Shown in pieces: positions 57,252-64,000 of a DNA stretch of 64,000 nt (positions within the stretch are counted from its first letter, which is position 1; every line of letters starts with the position of its first letter). A program made the translations under genes and the position numbers. Below the pieces are notes generated by a model. It worked only from the letters and a program-made list of their open reading frames with translations, had not been told where the DNA came from and did not search any database. The stretch is from Enterobacterales bacterium (GTDB lineage Bacteria; Pseudomonadota; Gammaproteobacteria; Enterobacterales; Kangiellaceae): the NCBI GenBank assembly GCA_030949565.1, contig JAUZSK010000005.1:1-64000 (forward strand), in the 5' to 3' direction.

Positions 57252-58000
57252 TATTCGCTAGCCTCTTGTTTGGCTGCCTTAGTCTTGGCATCAGAGCCGC
57301 TATCTAATTTATCTTCAGAATTAACGTCTGTTTCAGTATCCCTATCCGCTTGAGGCATTTCCATGCTGTCTAGTTGTGCAACCACAAGTTCTTCAATGGC
57401 TAATTTAAGGCTGGGATGACTTGCGCTCGTTTGACCTTTAGCAACTGCTGTTTGGTAAGCTTCGAGGGCTTCTGTTGACTTACCTAACGCCATATAAGCA
57501 TCACCTTTTACTAAATTTGCTAACTCATAAAAACCTGAATCGGCTTCAAAATCGAGAAGCTCAATCGCCTGCTCCGCTTGCTTGAGACTAATGTTTATTC
57601 TGGCCAATCGAATTTTAGCGATACCACTCATATCATCTGCAATATTTTTGTTAATGATCCACTTAAGTTCCGCAGTAGCAGTATCAAAATCTTCTTTATT
57701 AACGGCCAATTTAGCTAACTGAAAAGCGCTCAGAGCCGCATAGGCGGTATCTGAGAAATCCTTTTTAATTGCCTTAGCCAGTTGGGTCTGCTGATCGATG
57801 TTTTTTGCTTCAATTTGCTTGTTTAAAGCATTATATTGATCCGATGCGGAAGACTGATACGTCGCCTGTTGCTCATCCCAGAATTCCCAGCCAAAAAATC
57901 CGGCCAATCCCAAAGCGGCACCAATTAATAATGGCGTACCGTTTTCCTTCCACCAGTCTTTTAGCTGTTCTATTTGTTGTTCTTCAGTTTGATATGACAC
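57251..58000 (-). CDS. yfgM: YfgM-like tetratricopeptide protein
   Basis: A 249-residue inner-membrane protein. The cytosolic N-terminus (YQTEEQQIEQLKDWWKENG) is followed by one TM (TPLLIGAALGLAGFFGWEFW) and a periplasmic TPR-like domain (DTAYAALSAFQLAKLAVNKE; ANLVKGDAYMALGKSTEALE). This is the YfgM family, an ancillary SecYEG-associated factor working with periplasmic chaperones. The acidic C-terminal tail (NSEDKLDSGSDAKTKAAKQ) varies among relatives. It lies between hisS and bamB, as usual. Confidence 0.9.
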   Translation of the reverse strand: MSYQTEEQQIEQLKDWWKENGTPLLIGAALGLAGFFGWEFWDEQQATYQSSASDQYNALNKQIEAKNIDQQTQLAKAIKKDFSDTAYAALSAFQLAKLAVNKEDFDTATAELKWIINKNIADDMSGIAKIRLARINISLKQAEQAIELLDFEADSGFYELANLVKGDAYMALGKSTEALEAYQTAVAKGQTSASHPSLKLAIEELVVAQLDSMEMPQADRDTETDVNSEDKLDSGSDAKTKAAKQEASE

Positions 58001-58048
58001 GCTTTATACTCCTAGTTCTTCCAATTCGATGTTTGTTCAATTCGTTAT

Positions 58049-59344
58049 TTAATGCGTTTTAACACAAAGGTTAAAAATTTCGCTTAATTGTTGGTTTAGC
58101 TCACTCAATTGAACACTAATTTGATCCGATTGAGTTCTTAAATATTTTATGATCAATTGTTCTTCTGCCAATTCATCCTCACCGATAATGAGTGCCAGAA
58201 CCGCATCTGACTGATCGGCTTTTTTCAATTGCTTCTTTAGATTCCCGCCACCGCAATGGAGTCTCACTTTTAAATGGGGAAACTCATCCCTTAATTTTTC
58301 GGCTAAAGTTTGGGCATAAACAAATGCCGCTTCACCGAGGCTGCATAGATAGACATCGGTTTTGGCAGAAAGTTTATCGCTCAAGCCAGTTTGCTCTTGC
58401 ATTAACAGGATAATACGCTCTAATCCCATGGCAAAGCCACAGCCTTGGGTTGCTTGCCCACCGAGTTGTTTAACTAACCCATCATATCGCCCACCGGCAC
58501 AAATGGTCCCCTGAGCGCCTAGTTGCGTAGTTACCCACTCAAAAACCGTCCGATTATAGTAGTCCAGCCCTCGCACTAGATTGGGATTAACCACATAATC
58601 GATTCCAAGTTGGTCCAAACTAGCACAAAGCTGTTCAAAATGTCCCTTGGACTCTTCATCTAAATGTTGATTGAGCTTAGGAGCCGCTTCAATTAAACCC
58701 TTCATGGTAGGATTTTTACTATCCAAAATGCGCAGAGGGTTACTCTCTAAACGTCTGATACTATCGGCATCCAGAGCCTCTAGATGTTGTTTAAAATAGT
58801 CTACTAATATCTGTTTGTAGTTTTCTCTCGCTTGGTTGCTACCTAGCGAGTTAATCTGCAACTCTACTTGGTTTAAACCCAGTTTTTTCCATAATCGAGC
58901 GCTTAACGCAATAATTTCAGCATCGATATCCGGTCCGTTAAAACCAAAGGCTTCGATCCCGAATTGGTAAAACTGTCGATAACGCCCTTTTTGCGGACGT
59001 TCGCGTCGAAACATTGGCCCCATATACCATAGGCGCTGCTGCTGATTATAAATTAAGCCGTGTTGAATCGCAGCACGAACGCAGGACGCAGTCCCCTCTG
59101 GGCGTAAGGTCAAACTGTCTTCACCCTTGTCGACAAAAGTATACATCTCTTTTTCAACAATATCCGTCACTTCCCCAATGGAGCGACAAAATAGCTGAGT
59201 ATTTTCAACGATAGGCATACGAATTTCACTGTAGCCATAGCTCGCAGTCAGTTCGGCCAAGCAGCGCTCAAGAAACTGCCAAATTGGCGTTTCTTGCGGC
59301 AGAATATCCTTCATACCTTTTATCGAACGGAACGAATTACTCAA
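58049..59344 (-). CDS. hisS: Histidyl-tRNA synthetase
   Basis: A class II aminoacyl-tRNA synthetase, 431 residues. It starts with the [14 protein letters not shown] type opening and has motif 2 ([20 protein letters not shown]), the His-binding [14 protein letters not shown] and the [13 protein letters not shown] and GFAMGLERI blocks (motif 3). An anticodon-binding domain closes the chain (about residue 330 on). Cytoplasmic, essential. It is between ispG and yfgM. Confidence 0.96.
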   Translation of the reverse strand: MSNSFRSIKGMKDILPQETPIWQFLERCLAELTASYGYSEIRMPIVENTQLFCRSIGEVTDIVEKEMYTFVDKGEDSLTLRPEGTASCVRAAIQHGLIYNQQQRLWYMGPMFRRERPQKGRYRQFYQFGIEAFGFNGPDIDAEIIALSARLWKKLGLNQVELQINSLGSNQARENYKQILVDYFKQHLEALDADSIRRLESNPLRILDSKNPTMKGLIEAAPKLNQHLDEESKGHFEQLCASLDQLGIDYVVNPNLVRGLDYYNRTVFEWVTTQLGAQGTICAGGRYDGLVKQLGGQATQGCGFAMGLERIILLMQEQTGLSDKLSAKTDVYLCSLGEAAFVYAQTLAEKLRDEFPHLKVRLHCGGGNLKKQLKKADQSDAVLALIIGEDELAEEQLIIKYLRTQSDQISVQLSELNQQLSEIFNLCVKTH

Positions 59345-59506
59345 AACACACCCTAACTCTGTGGCGACTCAATCAAACGCGCAATTATAGCGGAAAACAA
59401 CAGGGATAACAGCGATAAATGGGTCAATTGTTGGAGATTTGAGCTGAAAATAAAGCTTTAACCGTGAACTCGGGCAAAATTAACAATAATCAGACATTAT
59501 CGGTAC

Positions 59507-60637
59507 TTAATCGAGTGAAATAAGGGCTTCGCCTTTACTTTTTTGAGCAAACTCAGCTTCCCGCGCTGCAAGTTTGTCTCTGATCTGCTTTTCGAGATGA
59601 TCAACAAGCTCATCATTCTTGATTTTATGGCTTTTTTTACCGCCGTTATACATCAAACTTGATTTTAGACCGCCGGTTAAACCAATGTCGACTTCCTTCG
59701 CTTCACCCGGACCATTAACCACGCAGCCAATAATAGCCACATCGATGGATTCTCTGACGTCTTCAAGCCGCATTTCTAATTCATTAACGGTTTTTATGAC
59801 ATCAAACTGTTGTCGAGAACAAGATGGACAAGCGATCAAATTAATCCCGCGCTGGCGTATACTTAGGGATTTTAATATATCAAAACCTACTTTAATTTCT
59901 TCAACCGGATCAGCCGCTAAGGAAATACGTATGGTATCACCAATTCCTTCCGATAAAAGTAAACCCAGACCAATTGAGGACTTAACCGCCCCAGCACGCA
60001 AACCGCCAGCTTCGGTTATTCCAAGATGTAGTGGTTGTTCAATTTGACTGGCCAGTTGGCGATAAGCAGAAACCGTCATAAACACATCGGAGGCTTTCAA
60101 ACTAATTTTATAGTTTTGAAAATCATATTTGTCGAGGTAATCAATATGCCTAAAAGCCGATTCCACCAGAGCTTCGGCCGTGGGCTCGCCGTATTTCATC
60201 TGTAGGTCTTTCTCAAGAGAACCCGCATTAACACCGATTCGAATTGGAATGTTCTTATCTTTCGCCGTTTCAATGACCGCTTTGACTCGATCTTCTTTAC
60301 CAATATTACCAGGATTAATGCGCAGACAGTCGACCCCATACTCGGCTACTTTTAGTGCAATTTTATAGTCAAAGTGGATATCTGCCACCAATGGCACTGG
60401 CGAGGATTGCTTGATTAATTTAAACGCTTCGGCAGCGTCCATGCTGGGCACCGAAACCCGAACCAAATCAGCACCAGCATCGGCTATTTGTCGAATTTGT
60501 TTTAGCGTTGACTCTACATCACAAGTATCGGTGTTGGTCATACTTTGCACAGCGATGGGAGCGTCACCACCAATAGCAACATCGCCAACCATGATTTGTC
60601 GACTCTTGCGGCGAGTAATCCAAGATTCACCTTTCAT
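59507..60637 (-). CDS. ispG: 4-hydroxy-3-methylbut-2-enyl diphosphate synthase
   Basis: The penultimate enzyme of the MEP isoprenoid pathway (also GcpE); converts methylerythritol cyclodiphosphate to HMBPP with a 4Fe-4S cluster. The 376-residue product shows [36 protein letters not shown] and the cluster cysteines in [15 protein letters not shown] and [19 protein letters not shown]. Length is typical. It is between rodZ and hisS in the standard order. Confidence 0.96.
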   Translation of the reverse strand: MKGESWITRRKSRQIMVGDVAIGGDAPIAVQSMTNTDTCDVESTLKQIRQIADAGADLVRVSVPSMDAAEAFKLIKQSSPVPLVADIHFDYKIALKVAEYGVDCLRINPGNIGKEDRVKAVIETAKDKNIPIRIGVNAGSLEKDLQMKYGEPTAEALVESAFRHIDYLDKYDFQNYKISLKASDVFMTVSAYRQLASQIEQPLHLGITEAGGLRAGAVKSSIGLGLLLSEGIGDTIRISLAADPVEEIKVGFDILKSLSIRQRGINLIACPSCSRQQFDVIKTVNELEMRLEDVRESIDVAIIGCVVNGPGEAKEVDIGLTGGLKSSLMYNGGKKSHKIKNDELVDHLEKQIRDKLAAREAEFAQKSKGEALISLD

Positions 60638-60720
60638 AGAATTAGTAACTCATTAGTCAGTTGTGAAAATAGCTTGATTGATTAACACTGAGTTAATCCT
60701 CATATCAGATAGATGGCTCA

Positions 60721-61745
60721 TTATTGAAGGGTTAAAATAGCCCTTGCACCCGGCTGGTATTTTTTAATCGTGTAAACTTCGCCTTGATAAGTCATGCTGA
60801 CGGCATTAGGATTGCCCAAAACAACCTTAATTGGAGCCACACCTTTCAAAGGCATATGTTTACCTGGTTGCTTAATACCGTTGGCTAATATTTCGCCACG
60901 GGAATCAATGATTTCAACCCAACACTGTTCAGTAAAATCGAGCACTAAACGACTAAATTCCAAGCCTTGCTCATTATTGGTTTGGGGATTGGTATTGGAA
61001 TCTGTTGCGGCTTCATCACTTGAATCGAGGAACAGTAATTGGTTTTATGGGCGACGTATCCACTTAACTCAAAGCCTTGCCCCTGCTTGGTTGCGTCTGC
61101 ATTATTTTGGATATCATCACTTTCAGATTGAGCGTTGGAATCAGACGCAGCTGTATTTTGCTCAAGACTAATTGAACCAGAATTTGCATCTTCTATTTGT
61201 TGACCAGCGCTGGAAGAGTCTAGAGAAGGTCCGGTCTCTTTAGAAAGGTAGCCTTGTGCGTTAAGATCAATCTGGTTGTCTAGGTTAGAATTTTCATCTT
61301 TTGGTTGATAGCGATTCCATACTTCCCAACTGGCGAGGGTTAAAAATACCACGATAATAAAAAGTGTTAGACCTTTAAAAACACCGCTGGTGGAATTGAT
61401 TTCTTTACGCTTACTTTCAAATCGAGAAATGGACTGCACACTTTTTAATGAGGGTGATATTACGTCAAAATTTCGATCAAAATGAGACAGCAACGGATCA
61501 GTGTCTAATCCAACAAAAGTGGCATAAGACTTAATATAACCTCGGACAAAAGCCGTCGGCAAATCCATATCAGACTGATTTCGCTCGATCTTTTCAATCA
61601 CTTCGATCGATAATCTAAGTTCATTGGCAATATCATCGACCGATAAATTTAGATTGCTCCGAGCTTCTATTAAAAGAGCCCCTATATCAAGACTAGTTTT
61701 AGAATCGTCTTTAGTGGTGTTATTTTTATTATCTTCTACATCCAT
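60721..61745 (-). pseudogene. rodZ: Cell-shape protein RodZ, single frameshift
   Basis: An inner-membrane protein linking MreB to the wall synthesis machinery. The corrected length is about 341 residues. N-terminal HTH (GALLIEARSNLNLSVDDIAN, AFVRGYIKSYATFVGLD), one TM (GLTLFIIVVFLTLASWEVW, about 124-142), an acidic Ser/Asn-rich linker, and a C-terminal DUF4115 domain (LVLDFTEQCWVEIIDSRGEI; GKHMPLKGVAPIKVVLGNPN). The break is at about 61035: one missing T before TTCCTCGAT, restoring TNYLFLDSSDEAATDSNTN. RodZ is usually important for shape, so a sequencing error is likelier than loss. Overlaps pilW by 10 bp. Confidence 0.88.
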
Positions 61746-62548
61746 TGGCTGCGGTGGTCCAAAAATTCGGCGGTTTCATCCGAGTCAGGAAAGAGCTGCT
61801 CAAGTTTGAGTGCATAACTCGCTAACGCATCCATGTCTTTTAGAAAGTGAGAAACACGCAAACCTAACCAGAGTGATTTAGCGGTTGGTCTTGCAACGGC
61901 TTCATAACGACGAATATAGGAAAATGCCCGTCGATAACGATTTTTACTGAATTCAGATTGTGCCATTTCAATTAGAGCAACCGGCAGTTTAGCATTTCGG
62001 TTTAATGCTTTTCTAAAATAAGCTGCGGCTTTATCATTATGCCCTGCTCTTTTAGCACACACACCCGCATTGACATAAGCTGAAGCGATTTCTGCGTAAA
62101 TAGGCTGATCGACGGCTTTATTAAAGTATTTTTCAGCCTTTTTATACTGCCCTTTATAGCACAAAAAAGAGGCGTACCCATTTAAAAAATCGGGGTTTTT
62201 GGGATCCATACGTAATGCTTTTTTATAGGATTTTTCAGCCTTGCTGTACTCTTTAACCTGCTCGTAATAATAGGCGATCCCAAAATGCACGTTGCCTGAA
62301 CTTTCGCCTAATTCTAGCGCCTTATCTAAATGACGCTTAGCATTTTTTAAATTACCCATTTTGAGATACTGTAAACCAGCGCTCAAACGAGTTTGGGCGG
62401 CTTTTTGTCGGTCGAACCCAGAATTGCTAACACTTGAACCTCGATTGGGGCCCATTGTAGAGGTTTTACTACGAGATTCAGTTTGACAAGCTGCAAGCAT
62501 AGCAACGAATACCGCTAGGCAAACAAATTTTAATGTTGATTTGGTCAT
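61736..62548 (-). CDS. pilW: Type IV pilus biogenesis lipoprotein PilW/PilF
   Basis: A 270-residue TPR lipoprotein. The signal VFVAMLAACQTES has lipobox LAAC. TPR units follow (RLSAGLQYLKMGNLKNAKRH; VHFGIAYYYEQVKEYSKAEK; NPDFLNGYASFLCYKGQYKK; VNAGVCAKRAGHNDKAAAYF), as in the PilF/PilW pilotin that brings the PilQ secretin to the outer membrane. No other pil genes are in the window, as is usual, since this gene travels with rodZ and ispG. It heads the pilW-rodZ-ispG-hisS-yfgM-bamB transcript; overlap with rodZ is 10 bp. Confidence 0.92.
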   Translation of the reverse strand: MTKSTLKFVCLAVFVAMLAACQTESRSKTSTMGPNRGSSVSNSGFDRQKAAQTRLSAGLQYLKMGNLKNAKRHLDKALELGESSGNVHFGIAYYYEQVKEYSKAEKSYKKALRMDPKNPDFLNGYASFLCYKGQYKKAEKYFNKAVDQPIYAEIASAYVNAGVCAKRAGHNDKAAAYFRKALNRNAKLPVALIEMAQSEFSKNRYRRAFSYIRRYEAVARPTAKSLWLGLRVSHFLKDMDALASYALKLEQLFPDSDETAEFLDHRSQWM

Positions 62549-62746
62549 CTGAATAGCTCCACTTGTTTTTCACCCCCAGTATCTTTCTCATGCTTGCTCT
62601 GTTTTAGGCAAAGCAACTCAAGGTGTTATTGAAATAGGATAATCGGTATTGAGGTTTAGGTCAATGATTAAGGCGTTAAGTCATATTACTTAATTTCCGA
62701 CTTAGGTATACGCCACAACCAGCCCAGCATTTAACCCGCTCGGTCT

Positions 62747-62780
62747 TGACCAATTGGTCATTATCGATCATAAAATGATC
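62747..62780. promoter_or_regulatory. Two palindromes upstream of the small operon
   Basis: TGACCAATTGGTCA (62747-62760) is a perfect 14 bp palindrome; GATCAT-AAA-ATGATC (62766-62780) follows 5 bp later. They lie between divergent pilW and the membrane-protein/HTH operon and look like regulator sites; no protein is assigned. Confidence 0.45.
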
Positions 62781-62842
62781 ATCGTTCAACGTCATCCGCC
62801 TCTTTAATATCCATAATAGAGTCCACAATGGCATGATTTAAC

Positions 62843-62889
62843 TTTCCATATTGGAAACTATGTGTTATTGTGACTTTCCAATATGGAAA
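62843..62889. promoter_or_regulatory. Paired mirror-image operators of the membrane/HTH operon
   Basis: TTTCCATATTGGAAA (62843-62857) and TTTCCAATATGGAAA (62875-62889) are both TTTCCA/TGGAAA dyads and are exact reverse complements of each other, centres 32 bp apart (about three helical turns). They end 16 bp before the first start codon. This is the pattern of a dimeric repressor binding two sites on one DNA face, plausibly the winged-helix protein encoded by the operon. Confidence 0.7.
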
Positions 62890-62905
62890 CAAGCGGAGAG
62901 AACAG

Positions 62906-63409
62906 ATGTCCGAACCACAGCAAAATATATCACAGCATGAGGCTAGTGATGCGTTAAAGTCCGTCAATAGCAGTCAACAGGATGTTATAATCAATAATCA
63001 AGCACCCATCATTATCAATCTATTAGCTGGGTCAGGTTATGCCAGCATAGTTTTTGGCTACGGCATGACAGAGCACGGCAATCTTTGGGCATTAGCTATG
63101 TGGGTTGGTGCTGTTGTCTTTATACTATCTATAAGCTTTTTGTTTTACACCTATCGTCTGATGGGAATTAAACCAACCATACTGCCACGTTCCTCGGCAA
63201 CTCTGAAACTACAAATGATTACAGGTATCCTTTTCGCGTTACTGGTTGTAGGCTCAAGAGAATTTCGATTGATGGGTTTTCAATACGCGCCCCATTTATT
63301 TTCAGTTACTTGCGGCCTACTAATCTTCATCATCTCCAGAAAATACCCGACCGGTGAGTTTGTTTCAAAAATGACTCTAAGTTCACCAAAGGCTTCTAGC
63401 CATGAGTAG
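62906..63409 (+). CDS. Small membrane protein in an HTH-regulated operon
   Basis: A 167-residue protein with start at MSEPQQNISQHEASDALKSV (ATG 62906, GGAGAG upstream) rather than an upstream ATG inside the second operator. Four TM helices follow (IIINLLAGSGYASIVFGYGM; LWALAMWVGAVVFILSISFL; LQMITGILFALLVVGS; APHLFSVTCGLLIFIIS). I do not recognise a characterised family. It overlaps the winged-helix gene by 8 bp, so they form one operon and the regulator probably controls it. Similar membrane-protein/HTH pairs occur widely, but the function is unknown. Confidence 0.7.
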   Translation: MSEPQQNISQHEASDALKSVNSSQQDVIINNQAPIIINLLAGSGYASIVFGYGMTEHGNLWALAMWVGAVVFILSISFLFYTYRLMGIKPTILPRSSATLKLQMITGILFALLVVGSREFRLMGFQYAPHLFSVTCGLLIFIISRKYPTGEFVSKMTLSSPKASSHE

Positions 63410-63689
63410 TCTAGATCCTGTGATTCATGCGCCCAATCGACTAAAGATATGCGCCATGTTATCGACCTCAGCAGAGCTAGAATTTAAATTGATTAAAGAG
63501 CAACTCGATGTGAGTGATTCTGTTCTTTCTAAACACTTAAAAGCCTTAGAAGTCTCTACCTATATCCGCCTCCAAAAACGAACTGAGTTTGGTCGTCAAA
63601 AAACATGGATCTCGCTGACTTCAAATGGCAGAGAAGCGTTTAAAAAACATGTTAACGCTTTAAAAAGGATTGTTGGTATCAAGCTTTAA
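63402..63689 (+). CDS. Winged-helix transcriptional regulator (ArsR/MarR-like)
   Basis: A 95-residue DNA-binding protein of single-domain type: PNRLKICAMLSTSAELEFKL-IKEQLDVSDSVLSKHLKALE with the HTH (DVSDSVLSKHLKALE), then the wing (YIRLQKRTEFGRQKTWISLT) and SNGREAFKKHVNALK. It resembles the HTH_34/transcriptional-regulator family that is often encoded next to a small membrane protein. No metal-binding cysteines are visible, so it is not a metal sensor of the ArsR kind. It probably represses its own operon by binding the TTTCCA dyads at 62843-62889 (inference). Confidence 0.8.
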   Translation: MSSLDPVIHAPNRLKICAMLSTSAELEFKLIKEQLDVSDSVLSKHLKALEVSTYIRLQKRTEFGRQKTWISLTSNGREAFKKHVNALKRIVGIKL

Positions 63690-64000
63690 AGAGTCCTAGT
63701 TTTCTTAAAATCATTAATTTTTGTGGGAGACATCAAGGGCTATTGCGACTGATTTTTGTTTGATCCTATTTTTTCGGAGCGACTTCAGAGCTATTTCAGA
63801 GTATTGTAAAACAACATTTTATCATCTCTTTTCATTTATCTAACTTGACAGATAGTTGTATAAAGGTGTAGTTTTGACGTCCTGCTTGAATTAGCAATAA
63901 ATGAAATTGACTTCATTCTCTTCATTTTAGTTCGCAATAGGCATTGACATCGTTAATGACTTTGTTCGAATTTAGTTAGCCTACTTCTTATGTAAGCCAA
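63690..64000. other. Non-coding AT-rich end of the window
   Basis: 311 bp with no open frame of note, no tRNA and no repeat that I recognise. Nothing further can be supported. Confidence 0.5.

Noticed and set aside
62779-62967. 62-codon minus-strand frame over the operator region
   Set aside because: It runs through both operators and the start of the membrane-protein gene, with no ribosome site.

Overview
The window looks like chromosomal DNA from an AT-rich marine-type gammaproteobacterium. The evidence is the block pilW-rodZ-ispG-hisS-yfgM-bamB-der in the usual gammaproteobacterial order, a prpB-prpC pair with a class I fumarase, an ACT-domain malic enzyme, YajQ, YaaA, and a TonB receptor with several peptide-handling proteins. 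A Kangiella/Aliikangiella-like relative would fit, but that is inference; there is no rRNA or other taxonomic marker here.

Layout. 1-2340 is an accessory scrap zone: an IS256-type transposase remnant, a truncated mazEF-like pair, a Phd-type antitoxin with a frameshifted PIN toxin, dispersed repeats, and a five-unit tandem array of 84 bp repeats built on an ATTCCCGT/ACGGGAAT palindrome. 2381-6014 (minus) is fumarase-prpB-prpC. 6347-6576 is a tRNA-Glu/tRNA-Ala operon with a good promoter and terminator, next to a decayed ISAs1-type insertion sequence (6605-7804). 7992-11589 holds yaaA, a MEST-like hydrolase, malic enzyme and a cytochrome c'-like protein. 11628-16833 is a TetR-adaptor-RND permease operon with a 30 bp palindromic operator. 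17009-27025 holds a TerB-like protein, proBA, a DUF2797 protein, a GGDEF-EAL protein, a transglutaminase/TPR lipoprotein, a membrane redoxin, a pseudouridine synthase and a cyclophilin lipoprotein. 27089-28822 is a complete IS66-type element with an 8 bp target duplication.

28827-37460 holds three tandem, paralogous BvgS/EvgS-like hybrid histidine kinases, each with two periplasmic solute-binding-like domains. This is the most unusual part of the window. 37633-49020 is rich in peptide and amino-acid functions: a POT transporter, an APC permease, an M19 dipeptidase, a TonB receptor and an S9 peptidase, plus an M50 protease and a coiled-coil protein. 49287-54497 has a BPSS1780-type membrane protein, a 7TM protein with a degenerate GGDEF domain, yajQ, mgtE and yaiI. 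54521-62548 is the conserved der-to-pilW cluster. 62747-63689 is a small membrane-protein/winged-helix operon preceded by mirror-image palindromic operators.

A recurring oddity is single-base frameshifts in otherwise full-length, conserved genes: the DUF2797 gene, two of the kinases, POT (three), APC, S9, the BPSS1780-like gene and rodZ. This density, including rodZ, suggests indel sequencing errors at least as much as real decay, so the broken genes below may be intact in the organism.
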